Assembly (NCBI RefSeq): GCF_013348785.1
Contig: NZ_CP054691.1
Span: forward strand, 248,001 to 312,000
Direction of reading: 5' to 3'
Source of the DNA: Gordonia sp. X0973
Lineage (GTDB): Bacteria > Actinomycetota > Actinomycetes > Mycobacteriales > Mycobacteriaceae
Length of the DNA stretch: 64,000 bases
Each line of letters starts with the position of its first letter. Within the stretch, counting starts at the first letter, position 1. Positions 10,844 through 20,272 of this stretch are shown one piece after another. The notes under the pieces were generated by a model, which saw nothing but the letters and a program-made list of their open reading frames with translations, was not told the DNA's origin and searched no databases. The translations under genes and the position numbers were made by a program.

Positions 10844-12887
10844 TGCCTCCCGACCACCGAGTGGCCTTCGCCGGGTCGAACGGGCAGTGCCCGAGACGGG
10901 CGTGCTCGAGGTACTCGTCGCGGAACAGCTTCAGCGACGACGTGATGGGTGCGCCGGCGGCGTCACCGAGGGCGCAGAACGCCTTCCCGACGATGCTGTC
11001 GGTGACGTCGAGCAGCTTTTCGATGTCGCCGGGGCGGCCCTGCCCGGCTTCGAGGCGTGCCATCAGCTCCACCAGCCAGTAGGTGCCCTCGCGGCACGGG
11101 GTGCATTTGCCGCAGGACTCGTGTTTGTAGAACTCGCTCCACCGGAGCACCGCGCGCACGACGCACGTCGTCTCGTCGAAGAGTTGCAGCGCCTTGGTGC
11201 CGAGCATCGACCCGGCCTCGGCGACTCCCTCGTAATCCAGCGGGACGTCGAGGTGGTCGGCGGTGAAGATCGGCGTCGACGACCCGCCCGGTGTCCAGAA
11301 CTTCAGCTCGTGGCCCTCGCGCATGCCGCCGGCCAGCTCGAGGAGTTCGCGCAGGGTGATGCCCAGCGGCGCCTCGTATTGGCCGGGGTTCGCGACGTGG
11401 CCGGAGAGCGAGTACAGCGTGAAACCGGGTGACTTCTCGGTGCCGAACAGGCGGAACCAGTCGGCGCTGTTGCGCAGGATCGCCGGGACGCTGGCGATGG
11501 ATTCGACGTTGTTGACCACAGTCGGGCTCGCGTACAACCCGGCGACCGCGGGGAAGGGCGGGCGCAGGCGCGGCTGGCCGCGGCGGCCTTCGAGGGAGTC
11601 GAGCAGCGCCGTCTCCTCGCCGCAGATGTAGGCACCGGCACCGGCGTGGACGACGATGTCGAGGTCGTACCCGGAGCCGAGGATGTCGCGCCCCAGCAGC
11701 CCGGCGTCGTAGGCCTCCGCGACCGCGTCGCGCAGTCGCGCGATGACCGACGCGACCTCGCCGCGCACGTAGATGAAGGCGTGGCTGGCGCGGATCGCGT
11801 AGCTCGCGATGATCATGCCCTCGACCAACGTGTGCGGGGAGGCGAGCAGCAGCGGCATGTCCTTGCAGGTGCCCGGCTCGGATTCGTCGGCGTTGACGAC
11901 GAGGTAGTGCGGCTTGCCGTAGCCGGGTTCGCCGGGTGCGGGCTGCGGGATAAACGACCACTTCGTGCCGACGGGGAACCCGGCCCCGCCACGGCCGCGC
12001 AACCCCGACGACTTGACGATCTCGATGACCTCGTCGGGTGTCAGGCTCAGCGCCTCTCGTAGTCCGTGGTAGCCGTTGGCGGCGCGGTAGGACTCCAGCA
12101 ACCATGATCTCGGATGGTCCCAATACCGGCTCAGCACAGGGGTTTTCGCGGCTTCGGCGGTGCGCTCGCCGAGCTGCAGGGGGGTGACGTCGTCGGGATC
12201 GGGGGCGGTCGGGGTATCGGCGCCGGCCAGTAGCCGGGAGACCTTGCGGAAGGAGCACAGGGTGGGCGCGCCGCGGCTGGGGGCGACTTCGACGCCGGCA
12301 CGCAGGTCGTCGACGAGTTCGACGCTGCTGCGCGGCGACTGGTCGTCGAAGAACTCCCAGTTGACCATGACGACGGGTGCGAAATCGCAGGCCGCGTTGC
12401 ACTCGACGTGTTCCAGCGTGATGCGCCCGTCGGCTGTCGTCTCGCCCGGCTCGATGCCGAGGTGTTCCGACAGCGTTGCGAGGATCTCGTCGCCGCCCAT
12501 CACCGCGCACGTGGTGTTGGTACACACGCCGACGAGGTAGTCGCCGGTCGGCGAGAGGCGGTACATCGAGTAGAAGGTGGCGACGGCGGCCACCTGCGCG
12601 CGGGTCATGCCCAGCTGGTCGGCGCAGAATCCGATCCCCGCCTTGGTGAGATAGCCGTCGTGGGACTGCACCAGGTGCAACAGCGGGAGCAGGGCCGAGC
12701 GGGACTGCGGATAGCGCGCGATGATCGGTGCCGCGTCCGCGGCCAGTGCTTCGGTGACGTGCCCGGGATAGTCGGCGGGGCCGTCGAAAGTGATGCGCGG
12801 GTGCGGTGTCCCGTCGTGCCCCGGCATGCCGAGTTCGATCGGGACCGGCATCGCGGCCACGGTCGTCGGGTCGAGTTCGGTGGTCAT
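10836..12887 (-). CDS. nuoEF: NADH-quinone oxidoreductase subunits E and F, fused
   Basis: One uninterrupted 683-codon frame carries both NADH-dehydrogenase-module subunits. Residues 1 to about 235 are NuoE, with 2Fe-2S ligands C122, C127, C163 and C167. Residues from about 250 are NuoF, with the NADH/FMN glycine-rich stretch [16 protein letters not shown] and the 4Fe-4S motif [12 protein letters not shown]. NuoE and NuoF are separate genes in M. tuberculosis. Here no stop codon occurs between the domains, and the linker near residues 212-262 has no ATG. A GTG at codon 251 would be a poor internal start. The ATG at 12887 overlaps the nuoD stop. Confidence 0.93.
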   Translation of the reverse strand: MTTELDPTTVAAMPVPIELGMPGHDGTPHPRITFDGPADYPGHVTEALAADAAPIIARYPQSRSALLPLLHLVQSHDGYLTKAGIGFCADQLGMTRAQVAAVATFYSMYRLSPTGDYLVGVCTNTTCAVMGGDEILATLSEHLGIEPGETTADGRITLEHVECNAACDFAPVVMVNWEFFDDQSPRSSVELVDDLRAGVEVAPSRGAPTLCSFRKVSRLLAGADTPTAPDPDDVTPLQLGERTAEAAKTPVLSRYWDHPRSWLLESYRAANGYHGLREALSLTPDEVIEIVKSSGLRGRGGAGFPVGTKWSFIPQPAPGEPGYGKPHYLVVNADESEPGTCKDMPLLLASPHTLVEGMIIASYAIRASHAFIYVRGEVASVIARLRDAVAEAYDAGLLGRDILGSGYDLDIVVHAGAGAYICGEETALLDSLEGRRGQPRLRPPFPAVAGLYASPTVVNNVESIASVPAILRNSADWFRLFGTEKSPGFTLYSLSGHVANPGQYEAPLGITLRELLELAGGMREGHELKFWTPGGSSTPIFTADHLDVPLDYEGVAEAGSMLGTKALQLFDETTCVVRAVLRWSEFYKHESCGKCTPCREGTYWLVELMARLEAGQGRPGDIEKLLDVTDSIVGKAFCALGDAAGAPITSSLKLFRDEYLEHARLGHCPFDPAKATRWSGGTR

Positions 12888-14188
12888 CGGTCCACCCCTC
12901 CCATCACCGGGTCGATGCTGGCGACGGCGGTGATGACGTCGGCGACCATGCCGCCCTCGCACATCGCCGCGACCGCCTGCAGATTGGTGAACGACGGGTC
13001 GCGGAAGTGGACCCGGTACGGACGCGTGCCGCCGTCGGACACGATGTGGACACCCAGCTCGCCGCGCGGCGATTCGATCGCCGTGTAGCACTGGCCGGGT
13101 GGGACGCGGAAACCCTCGGTGACCAGCTTGAAGTGGTGGATCAACGACTCCATCGACTGGCCCATGATGTGTGCGATGTGCTCCGGGGAGTTGCCCAATC
13201 CGTCTGGGCCCAGCTGCAGGTCGGCGGGCCAGCCCAGCTTGCCGTCGTCCACCATGACCGGGCCCGGCTGCGCCAGCCGCTGCACGCACTGCCGCGCGAT
13301 CTTCAGGGACTCGTGCATCTCGGCGATCCGGACCAGGTAGCGGCCGTAGGAGTCGCAGGTGTCGACCACCGGCACGTCGAACTCGTAGTCCTCGTAGCCG
13401 CAGTAGGGTGCCGACCGGCGCAGGTCGTGCGGGAGCCCGGTCGAGCGCAGGCAGGGGCCGGTGATGCCGAGGGCCATGCAGCCGGTCAGGTCGAGGAATC
13501 CGACGCCCTGGGTGCGTGCCTTCCAGATGTAGTTGTCGGTGAGCAGCGCCTCGACCTCGCCGATTTGGCCGGGTAGCGCGTCGAGGGCGGCGTTGACCGC
13601 GTCGAGCGCGCCGTCGGGCAGATCCTGCGCGACCCCGCCGGGGCGGATATAGGCGTGGTTCATGCGCAGCCCGGTGATCGCCTCGAAGACGTCGAGGATG
13701 GTTTCGCGGGCGGCGAAGCCGAGGAACATCGGCGACATCGCGCCGAGTTCGAGTCCGCCGGTGGCCAATGCGACCAGGTGGCTGCTGATGCGGTTGAGTT
13801 CCATCAGCAGGACGCGGATCACGGTGGCGCGCTCGGGGATCTCGTCGGTGATGCCGAGCAGGCGCTCCACGCCCAGGCAGTAGGCGGTCTCGTTGTGGAA
13901 GGGGGCGAGGTAGTCCATCCGGGTCACGAAGGTGACGCCTTGGGTCCAGGTGCGGTATTCGAGGTTCTTCTCGATGCCGGTGTGCAGGTAGCCGATACCA
14001 CAGCGGGCCTCGGTGACGGTCTCGCCGTCGATCTCGAGGATCAGGCGCAGGACGCCGTGCGTCGACGGGTGCTGCGGACCCATGTTGACGACGATCCGCT
14101 CCTCGCCCGGTTCGGCAGCGGCGCGCTCGCGGACCGCCGCGACGACCTCGTCCCAGTCGCGGCCGGTCACTCCGACGGTGTGGGTCAT
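12884..14188 (-). CDS. nuoD: NADH-quinone oxidoreductase subunit D
   Basis: NuoD is the 49-kDa subunit that lines the quinone pocket of the peripheral arm. The 434-residue product contains [15 protein letters not shown] near residue 35, with the quinone-binding histidine, and the later [15 protein letters not shown] stretch of the family. The start at ATG 14188 overlaps the nuoC stop, and the end overlaps the nuoEF start by four bases. The length is as expected. Confidence 0.97.
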   Translation of the reverse strand: MTHTVGVTGRDWDEVVAAVRERAAAEPGEERIVVNMGPQHPSTHGVLRLILEIDGETVTEARCGIGYLHTGIEKNLEYRTWTQGVTFVTRMDYLAPFHNETAYCLGVERLLGITDEIPERATVIRVLLMELNRISSHLVALATGGLELGAMSPMFLGFAARETILDVFEAITGLRMNHAYIRPGGVAQDLPDGALDAVNAALDALPGQIGEVEALLTDNYIWKARTQGVGFLDLTGCMALGITGPCLRSTGLPHDLRRSAPYCGYEDYEFDVPVVDTCDSYGRYLVRIAEMHESLKIARQCVQRLAQPGPVMVDDGKLGWPADLQLGPDGLGNSPEHIAHIMGQSMESLIHHFKLVTEGFRVPPGQCYTAIESPRGELGVHIVSDGGTRPYRVHFRDPSFTNLQAVAAMCEGGMVADVITAVASIDPVMGGVDR

Positions 14189-14886
14189 TGGTAGGACCTC
14201 CGGCGGTCGGGCGGCTGCACCGTCGTCCCCTTGTATTCGACGGGGACGCCGCCGAGCGGGTAGTCCTTGCGCTGCGGGTGGCCCTCCCAGTCGTCCGGCA
14301 TCTCGATGCGGGTCAGCGCGTGATGGCCGTCGAAGACGATGCCGAAGAAGTCGTAGGTCTCGCGCTCGTGCCAGTCGTTGGTGGGGTAGACGCGGCAGAG
14401 GCTGGGGATGTGCGGATCGGCGTCGGGGGCACACACCTCGAGGCGGACGACGCGGTTGTGGGTGATCGACTGCAGCGGGTACACGGCGTGTAGCTCGCGC
14501 CCGGCGTCGTCGGGGTAGTGCACGCCGGAGACGCCGCGGCACAGCTCGAAGCGCAGCGCCGGCTCGTCGCGCAGCACTCCGGCCACGATGGGCAAGTAGT
14601 CGCGCGCCACGAAGATCGTGAGTTCGCCGACGTGGACGTGGACCTTCTCGATGGCCGCATCCGGGTTGACGTCGTGGGCGGCCAACGCGGTGCGCAGCGT
14701 GTCCAGCAGCTCGTCGAAGTAGCCGCCGAACGGCCCGACGGTGGTGCCGCCCAGCTCGACCGCCCGCGTCAGGCGCCCGTAGCCGGAGGTGTCGCCGCTG
14801 CCCTGTGCGCCGAAGAGTCCGGCGCGGGTGCCGATCTGCTCGGGGTTCTCCGACTGGCCGCGCTGCACGCTGCTGTTCCCGCTCAT
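14185..14886 (-). CDS. nuoC: NADH-quinone oxidoreductase subunit C
   Basis: NuoC is the 30-kDa peripheral-arm subunit. The 233-residue product has the signature [15 protein letters not shown] followed by [22 protein letters not shown], which defines the family. About 60 residues of low-complexity N-terminus precede the fold. NuoC and NuoD are separate here, unlike the fused NuoCD of E. coli. It overlaps nuoB and nuoD by four bases each. Confidence 0.97.
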   Translation of the reverse strand: MSGNSSVQRGQSENPEQIGTRAGLFGAQGSGDTSGYGRLTRAVELGGTTVGPFGGYFDELLDTLRTALAAHDVNPDAAIEKVHVHVGELTIFVARDYLPIVAGVLRDEPALRFELCRGVSGVHYPDDAGRELHAVYPLQSITHNRVVRLEVCAPDADPHIPSLCRVYPTNDWHERETYDFFGIVFDGHHALTRIEMPDDWEGHPQRKDYPLGGVPVEYKGTTVQPPDRRRSYQ

Positions 14887-15473
14887 CGGAGCAGCCCCTT
14901 GAGTTCGATCGTCGGGCGCGACGCCAAGGCGGCCTGCTCGGCCGCGGCGATGGCCTCGGCCCGGTTGACGCCCAGCGGCGTCTCCTGGATCTTCTCGTGC
15001 AGTTTGAGGATCGCGTTGAGCAGCATTTCCGGGCGTGGCGGGCAGCCGGGGAGGTAGATGTCGACGGGGACGATGTGGTCGACGCCCTGCACGATCGCGT
15101 AGTTGTTGAACATGCCGCCCGACGAAGCGCAGACCCCCATCGCGAGGACCCATTTGGGCTCGGCCATCTGGTCGTAGATCTGGCGCAGGACCGGTGCCAT
15201 CTTCTGGCTGACGCGGCCCGCGACGATCATCAGGTCGGCTTGGCGCGGCGAGGCACGGAACGCCTCCATGCCGAAGCGGGCGAGGTCGTAACGGCCGGAG
15301 GTCGTCGCCATCATCTCGATCGCGCAGCACGCCAGACCGAACGTCGCGGGCCACAGCGATCCCTTGCGGAAGTACCCGGCGAGCCCCTCGACGGTGCTCA
15401 GTAGAAAGCCGCTCGGTACCTGTTCCTCGATGCCCAATTCGATCAGTCCCAACTCAGTCCGCCGCGACGCCAT
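14883..15473 (-). CDS. nuoB: NADH-quinone oxidoreductase subunit B
   Basis: NuoB binds cluster N2, the last iron-sulfur centre before quinone. The ligand motifs [16 protein letters not shown] and LPGCPPRPE are intact. The start is uncertain. ATG 15473 gives 196 residues but overlaps nuoA by 31 bases and has no visible ribosome site. TTG at 15452 gives 189 residues, follows GGCGGA and is closer to the M. tuberculosis protein, which starts near GLEEQ. The C-terminus [11 protein letters not shown] matches the family. Confidence 0.95.
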   Translation of the reverse strand: MASRRTELGLIELGIEEQVPSGFLLSTVEGLAGYFRKGSLWPATFGLACCAIEMMATTSGRYDLARFGMEAFRASPRQADLMIVAGRVSQKMAPVLRQIYDQMAEPKWVLAMGVCASSGGMFNNYAIVQGVDHIVPVDIYLPGCPPRPEMLLNAILKLHEKIQETPLGVNRAEAIAAAEQAALASRPTIELKGLLR

Positions 15474-15802
15474 TCGTAGGCGTAGGCGACCGACACGTTG
15501 ACGACGAACAGGGCCATCGCGATGAGCCCGAACCAGCCGAGCGAGTCGAACGCGACCGCCCACGGGTAGAGGAACACGATCTCGATGTCGAAGATGATGA
15601 ACAGCATCGCGGTGAGGTAGTACTTCACCGGAATCCGTTGCACCGCACGGTCTTGCGGCAGGGCTTCGATGCCGCACTCGTAGGCGTCGAGCTTGCTCCG
15701 GTTGGCCCGGCGGGGCCCGACGAAGGACGCGATTCCAACCGAGACGACGGCGAATGCGGCCGCGATGGCGCCGAGTACCAGGATCGGTAGGTAGGCGTTC
15801 AT
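15443..15802 (-). CDS. nuoA: NADH-quinone oxidoreductase subunit A
   Basis: NuoA is the three-helix membrane subunit that begins the complex I operon. The 119-residue product has the family motif [25 protein letters not shown] in its loop and the conserved [12 protein letters not shown] in helix 2. AGGTGA stands about seven bases before the ATG at 15802. As the first gene it marks the operon promoter region, at 15803-15954. Confidence 0.97.
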   Translation of the reverse strand: MNAYLPILVLGAIAAAFAVVSVGIASFVGPRRANRSKLDAYECGIEALPQDRAVQRIPVKYYLTAMLFIIFDIEIVFLYPWAVAFDSLGWFGLIAMALFVVNVSVAYAYEWRRGGLSWD

Positions 15803-15954
15803 TGACTATCACCTCCGCTAGGGGAGAGGCTGTGTGATCTGTCTCTCACCCTACTCACGGGGTCGGACAGCGCGCGTGGCTTTTCACGCCCGACGGGACG
15901 CTTGTTCCGTTTTCCCGACGTCGGCCGCGCCGTTTTGCCCGCTTCCCCGTCGTG
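15803..15954 (-). promoter_or_regulatory. Leader and probable promoter region of the nuo operon
   Basis: These 152 bp lie between nuoA and the 22-bp repeat array, and no gene fits. On the minus strand TAGGGT (complement of 15848-15853) matches the actinobacterial TANNNT -10 pattern about 45 bases before nuoA, but no convincing -35 box was found. AGCGGAGGTGA is the nuoA ribosome site. Promoter placement is a weak inference. Confidence 0.4.
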
Positions 15955-16026
15955 TGGGCACCTCAACCCCGTCGACTGGGCACCTCAACCCCGCCGAGTG
16001 GGCACCCGAACCCCGCCGAGTGGGCA
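15955..16026. repeat. 72-bp array of three 22-bp repeats
   Basis: Three units of 22 bp (15955-15976, 15977-15998, 15999-16020) and a six-base partial unit follow each other; the consensus begins TGGGCACCTCAACCCC and ends GCCGAG. The array ends one base before the stop codon of the receiver-like gene. The same array, also 72 bp, occurs in reverse orientation at 17573-17644. Confidence 0.9.
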
Positions 16027-16027
16027 G

Positions 16028-16438
16028 TCAGGCGTTGGCGCGGATGAGCGTCGACATCACCGAGCCGAGTTCGACCGGGTCCACCGGGAGGCTGGCGGTG
16101 GCGTCGGCGCGCGACCAGTCGGCCAGCCAGCGATCGGCCGTGCGGGCGATGAGGACGAGCAGCGGCGGGCACGGGTCGTACTCGTCGCGGATCTGCTTGG
16201 CCAATCCCATTCCGCCGACGGGGGTGGCCTCTCCGTCGAGAATCAGCAAGTCGATCTGCTTCTCGTCGAGCTTGGACAGCACGGCGGGGGCGGTGGCGAG
16301 TTCGGTGAACGCGAGTTCGGGGAGGTCGGGGTGCAGCGTCGTGCCGATCGCTGTCACGACCTGGGCCCGGGTCCGCGCGTTGGGTGAATAGACGCCGACG
16401 CGAAGCGCGATCCGGGGGGTTTGCTCTGCGGCACTCAC
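16028..16438 (-). CDS. Degenerate response-regulator receiver protein upstream of nuo
   Basis: The 136-residue single-domain protein looks like a CheY-type receiver: strand RVGVYSPN, then IDLLILDGEA with the phospho-acceptor-like D68, then LLVLIARTAD. The acidic pair normally near residue 17 is replaced by YSPN, and the conserved Lys-Pro near the C-terminus reads SLPVDP, so ordinary phosphorylation is doubtful. There is no output domain. M. tuberculosis has a receiver protein (Rv3143) near nuoA, which suggests a conserved link to complex I. The GTG at 16438 was chosen as the first start clear of the divergent gene; it has no strong ribosome site. Confidence 0.75.
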   Translation of the reverse strand: MSAAEQTPRIALRVGVYSPNARTRAQVVTAIGTTLHPDLPELAFTELATAPAVLSKLDEKQIDLLILDGEATPVGGMGLAKQIRDEYDPCPPLLVLIARTADRWLADWSRADATASLPVDPVELGSVMSTLIRANA

Positions 16439-16488
16439 GAGGCCGATGCTAGCGCCGAGCGTCGCGGGGTGATGACACAATCGGAGCA

Positions 16489-17562
16489 ATGTCCGGTTCC
16501 TCGCGCCCGCGTGCGGCCGTCATCGGCGGCGGAATCGGGGGTCTGACGACGGCGATCGCGCTGCGACGACGGGGCTGGGAGGTCGTCGTCTTCGAGGAGA
16601 CGGAAAACGTCGCCGTCGGTGCCGGGATCACCCTGTGGGCCAACGGGTTGGCGGCCCTCGACGCGGTGGGCGTGGGGGATGCCGTCCGTTCCGCGAGCCG
16701 CGATCTGACCAGCGTGCGCATCCTGGAGAGCACCGGCCGCCAGCTCATGCGACAGACCAGCGCACCCGGCGAGATCGTCGCGCTCCACCGTCGCGACCTC
16801 AACGCGGCGCTATTGGCCGCGCTGCCGGCGGATGTCGTGCGCACCTCGACGTCGGCCACAGTGCTCGACGCGGGGAGCGGAATCGTCGACGCCGACGGGA
16901 CCGAATGCCACTACGACCTGGTCGTCGCGGCCGACGGGGTGCACAGCGCGACGCGCCTGCGTTGGTGGCCGGACGCCGGAGGCGAGCGCGATTGCGGGAT
17001 CCGGACGTGGCGCACGGTCATCGCCGGGACGCATGAAGCGCTCACCGTGTGGGGACCGGCCGGTGAATGCGGCATCCTCCCGCTGCCCGATGACACGACC
17101 TACGTGTTCGCCGCATCGCGGGGGAGGGCGCGCGACGAGGGGCTGGCCTATTTCGACGATTGGGCGGCGCCGGTGCCCGCGTCGTTGGCAAAGGCGGAGG
17201 TGATGATCACCCACGACCTCACCGACCTCGACCCGGTGCGCAATCCGGTCATGGGGCGCACGGTGTTGATCGGCGACGCGGCGCATGCGATGCGCCCCCA
17301 CCTCGGGCAGGGCGCCGGCCTCGCCGTGGAGGACGCCGTCGTGTTGGCCGCGCACTGCTCGTCGTCGGGTGGATTCGACGGTGCCGGTTTCGCGGCGGCC
17401 CGTCGGCGACGATGGGCGACGGTGGGCTGGCTGGCACGGCGCGCCACGACGGTGATGATGCCGACCAATCGGTTCGTCGGATTGGCGCACCGAGTCATGC
17501 CGCTGCTGCCGGACCGACTCCTCGCCAACGAGGCCGGTCGCGTCGCCAACTGGCGGCCGTGA
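16489..17562 (+). CDS. FAD-dependent monooxygenase (aromatic hydroxylase type)
   Basis: The 357-residue protein has the three FAD signatures of class A flavin monooxygenases: GGGIGGLTTA at residues 13-22, the DG motif VVAADGVHS in the middle, and the GD motif LIGDAAHAMRPHLGQGAGLAVEDA near residue 260. Such enzymes use NAD(P)H and O2 to hydroxylate aromatic or similar substrates; the substrate cannot be read from the sequence. It is divergent from the receiver gene, 50 bp away, and is followed after 10 bp by a 72-bp repeat array. No aromatic catabolic genes lie nearby. Confidence 0.85.
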   Translation: MSGSSRPRAAVIGGGIGGLTTAIALRRRGWEVVVFEETENVAVGAGITLWANGLAALDAVGVGDAVRSASRDLTSVRILESTGRQLMRQTSAPGEIVALHRRDLNAALLAALPADVVRTSTSATVLDAGSGIVDADGTECHYDLVVAADGVHSATRLRWWPDAGGERDCGIRTWRTVIAGTHEALTVWGPAGECGILPLPDDTTYVFAASRGRARDEGLAYFDDWAAPVPASLAKAEVMITHDLTDLDPVRNPVMGRTVLIGDAAHAMRPHLGQGAGLAVEDAVVLAAHCSSSGGFDGAGFAAARRRRWATVGWLARRATTVMMPTNRFVGLAHRVMPLLPDRLLANEAGRVANWRP

Positions 17563-17572
17563 ATGGATCGAG

Positions 17573-17644
17573 TGCCCACTCGACGCTGTTGGGGTGCCCA
17601 CTCGGCGGGGTTGGGGTGCCCACTCGGCGGGGTCGGGGTGCCCA
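17573..17644. repeat. 72-bp array of three 22-bp repeats (inverted relative to 15955-16026)
   Basis: After a six-base partial unit come three 22-bp units (17579-17600, 17601-17622, 17623-17644), consensus CTCGGCGGGGTTGGGG followed by TGCCCA. This is the reverse complement of the 15955-16026 array. It starts 10 bp after the monooxygenase stop and runs directly into GGTCTCGA, a fragment like the end of the palindromic element. Confidence 0.9.
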
Positions 17645-17678
17645 GGTCTCGACCCGACGTTCGGCGTAGGGGGCCGGG

Positions 17679-18776
17679 CTAGCGCACCGTCGAGAAACCC
17701 GAGCGTCGGGTGTGGACCTCCAGAGCGAGGTCGACAAGGCGGTCGATGAGGGCGGAGTAGGAGAGCCCGGTGGCCTCCCACATCTTCGGGTACATCGACG
17801 CCGGGGTGAAGCCGGGAATGGTGTTGATCTCGTTGAGCAGCCAGCCGCGCCCGGGTCCGTCGCGGTAGGTCTCCTCGTAGAAGAAGTCGACGCGGGCCAG
17901 GCCCTGGCACCGCAGCGCGCGGTAACAGCGCACCGCGAGTTCGCGGACCTCGTCGACGACACTCGGCGGCAGCTCCGCCGGGATCTGCAGCTTCGCGGCG
18001 CCGGTGACGTATTTGTCTTCGTAGTCGTAGAACTCCGAGCCGGGCAGCACCTCGCCGGGCAGCGATGCCTCCGGCGACGAATTGCCCAGCACCGCGACCT
18101 CGATCTCACGGGCGGTGACGCCCTCCTCGATGACCAGCACGTCGTCGTAGGCGAGGGCGGTCTTCAGCGCGACGGCGAGTTCGGCCTCGTCGTGGGCCTT
18201 GGTGATCCCGACCGACGACCCCATGTTCGCGGGTTTCACGAAGACCGGCAGGCCGAGCTTCTCGACGGCGTCGGCGATGGTCTGCTGCTCGTCGTCGACC
18301 CCGTCGCGGTGCTCGATCCAGTGGCACTGCGGGATGTCGCGGTAGGCGGCGACATCCTTGGCCATCGCCTTGTCCATACACACCGCCGAGCCGAGCACCC
18401 CGGACCCGACATAGGGCATGCCGAACAGTTCGAGCATCCCCTGGATGGTCCCGTCCTCCCCGTGCGGCCCGTGCAGCAGCGGCAGGACGACCGTGGTGGC
18501 GTGCCCGTCGCCGCGCAGTTCGGCCAACGGTTCGACCGTCGGCCCGTCGGGAGCGAGCGCGTTGCCCAGCGGTTCGCCGACGGCCAACGCGGCGACGGCG
18601 GCGGTCGGCCGCACCCACGTCCCGTTGCGCGTGATGCCGATGGGGACCAGTTCGTAGCGCGAGAGGTCGGCGGCGGTCAGGACGTGGGCGGCGGTGATGC
18701 AGGAGATGTCGTGCTCGGCGGAGGCTCCGCCGAAGAGGACGACGAGGCGCAGCTTCGCAGGGGCGGCGTCGGGCAT
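17679..18776 (-). CDS. ddl: D-alanine--D-alanine ligase
   Basis: Ddl joins two D-alanines with ATP for peptidoglycan precursor synthesis in the cytoplasm. The 365-residue product is a typical ATP-grasp enzyme: LFGGASAEHDIS near the N-terminus, the central HGPHGEDGTIQG, FVKPANMGSSVGITKA, and the C-terminal metal-binding NEINTIPGFTP. ATGs at 18788 and 18800 are possible longer starts; none has a clear ribosome site. It is divergent from murF, which uses its product. Confidence 0.95.
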   Translation of the reverse strand: MPDAAPAKLRLVVLFGGASAEHDISCITAAHVLTAADLSRYELVPIGITRNGTWVRPTAAVAALAVGEPLGNALAPDGPTVEPLAELRGDGHATTVVLPLLHGPHGEDGTIQGMLELFGMPYVGSGVLGSAVCMDKAMAKDVAAYRDIPQCHWIEHRDGVDDEQQTIADAVEKLGLPVFVKPANMGSSVGITKAHDEAELAVALKTALAYDDVLVIEEGVTAREIEVAVLGNSSPEASLPGEVLPGSEFYDYEDKYVTGAAKLQIPAELPPSVVDEVRELAVRCYRALRCQGLARVDFFYEETYRDGPGRGWLLNEINTIPGFTPASMYPKMWEATGLSYSALIDRLVDLALEVHTRRSGFSTVR

Positions 18777-18850
18777 GGGTGTAACCATACGGGGGCCCAT
18801 CGTCGACGGCGACGGGGAATCCGCACGGCCGCCCGCTGTACCGTTGACGC

Positions 18851-20173
18851 GTGCAATTCACCACCGCAGAAATCGCCTCGGCCACCGGCGGGACGCCGAT
18901 CGGCGCCGACGTCGTCATCGACGGCGCGAGCATCGACTCGCGTACTTTGGCCGCGGGCGAACTGTTCGTACCGATCGTCGCCGAGCGCGACGGCCACGAC
19001 TTCCTCCCACAAGCGCTGGCCGCCGGCGCCCCGGCGTATCTGACCAGTCGCGACGACACCGCGCCGCCCGCGGGAGTCGCCGCCATCCGCGTCGACGACA
19101 CCGCGCTCGCCCTGCGCGCCCTCGGCCGGGCAGCGCGCGGACGAATCGGCTCGAAGGTGATCGGCGTGACCGGCTCGGTCGGCAAGACGTCGACGAAAGA
19201 CCTACTCGCCGGCGTCCTGGCGACGACCTACCGCACGGTCGCGAGCGCGAAGTCGTTCAACAACGAGCTGGGGCTGCCGTTGACGCTGCTCGGTGCCGAA
19301 GACGGCACGCAGGCCGCGGTGCTGGAGATGGGCGCGCGCGGCATCGGCCACATCGCGACGCTGTGCGAGATCGCCTCCCCGACGGTCGGCGTCCTGACCC
19401 GCGTCGAGGGGGTACACCTGGAGAACTTCGGGTCGATCGAGGCGATCGCGCAGACGAAGGGCGAGTTGGTCGAATCCCTGCCGGCCGACGGGATCGCCGT
19501 GCTCAACGCCGACGACCCGAATGTCGCCGCGATGGCCTCGCGCACATCGGCCCGCGTGCTGACCTACAGCGCCGCCCGGGCGCCGGCCGATCTGACCGCC
19601 ACCGACGTCACCCTCGACGAGGAGCTGCGCGCCTCCTTCACCCTGCATTCGCCGTGGGGTAGCGCCGCGGTCCGACTGGGCGCGCGCGGCGAGCACCAGG
19701 TCGGCAACGCGCTCGCCGCCGCGGCGGCGGGCGGCGGCGTTGGCGTTGGACTCGACGGGATCGTCGCGGGCCTCCTGGACGCCGAGCTGTCCGGCCTGCG
19801 CATGGAACTCGCCCACACCGCGTCGGGAATCACCATCATCAACGACGCCTACAACGCCAACCCGACGTCGATGGCCGCCGCGCTGCGGGCGCTCGCCCGG
19901 CTCGACGCACAGCGGCGCGTCGCCGTGCTGGGAACGATGGCCGAACTCGGCGACGACGCCGAGGCCGCCCACCGGGGGGTCGCCGAGCTGGCGGCGTCGC
20001 TGGGCATCGCCGTCGTCGCGGTCGACGAGCCCCGTTACGGGCCGGGGGTCGAGCACGTGGCCGATGCGCCCGCCGCCGCCGAGCACGTCACCGCCCTGGG
20101 TGCCCCCGTGGCCGTGTTGGTCAAGGGCAGTCGTGTCGCGGCCCTCGAGCGCGTGGCCGAACTGTTGGCGTAG
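18851..20173 (+). CDS. murF: UDP-N-acetylmuramoyl-tripeptide--D-alanyl-D-alanine ligase
   Basis: MurF adds D-Ala-D-Ala to the UDP-MurNAc-tripeptide. The 440-residue product has the Mur-ligase ATP loop GVTGSVGKTSTKD near residue 105 and the MurF signature NDAYNANPTSMAAALRAL near residue 335, followed by VLGTMAELGDDAE. The start is a GTG at 18851. It faces ddl across 74 bp, so the two enzymes of D-Ala-D-Ala supply and use may share control. MurF is usually in the dcw cell-division cluster; no dcw gene is in this window, so this copy is outside it, and a second copy elsewhere is possible. Confidence 0.93.
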   Translation: MQFTTAEIASATGGTPIGADVVIDGASIDSRTLAAGELFVPIVAERDGHDFLPQALAAGAPAYLTSRDDTAPPAGVAAIRVDDTALALRALGRAARGRIGSKVIGVTGSVGKTSTKDLLAGVLATTYRTVASAKSFNNELGLPLTLLGAEDGTQAAVLEMGARGIGHIATLCEIASPTVGVLTRVEGVHLENFGSIEAIAQTKGELVESLPADGIAVLNADDPNVAAMASRTSARVLTYSAARAPADLTATDVTLDEELRASFTLHSPWGSAAVRLGARGEHQVGNALAAAAAGGGVGVGLDGIVAGLLDAELSGLRMELAHTASGITIINDAYNANPTSMAAALRALARLDAQRRVAVLGTMAELGDDAEAAHRGVAELAASLGIAVVAVDEPRYGPGVEHVADAPAAAEHVTALGAPVAVLVKGSRVAALERVAELLA

Positions 20174-20184
20174 GTGGGATTCGG

Positions 20185-20196
20185 GTAGTCGACTAC
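20185..20196. promoter_or_regulatory. Palindrome GTAGTCGACTAC upstream of a small secreted protein gene
   Basis: A perfect 12-bp palindrome lies 76 bp before the start of the secreted protein at 20273. The same 12 bp, extended to 18 bp, lies 73 bp before the paralogous gene at 30710. In both cases a CTGGGTG follows 31-33 bases after the palindrome. This suggests a shared operator or promoter element. Confidence 0.55.
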
Positions 20197-20272
20197 TCGG
20201 GTCGGGTGCGGTAGCGAGCGGGAATTCTGGGTGTGTGCCGAGGACGGCACCACTAACAGAAGGAGCTCGATC

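Noticed and set aside
10669..10857. Small minus-strand gene within the nuoF/nuoG gap
   Set aside because: The 62-codon frame is translated palindromic element; it has no ribosome site and no independent family.
12190..12260. Separate nuoF start inside the fused frame
   Set aside because: No stop ends NuoE and the only candidates are CTG or a GTG deep in the conserved NuoF start, so a fusion is the simpler reading.
15955..17644. 22-bp repeats taken as a CRISPR array
   Set aside because: The units follow directly on each other with no spacers, and no cas gene is in the window.
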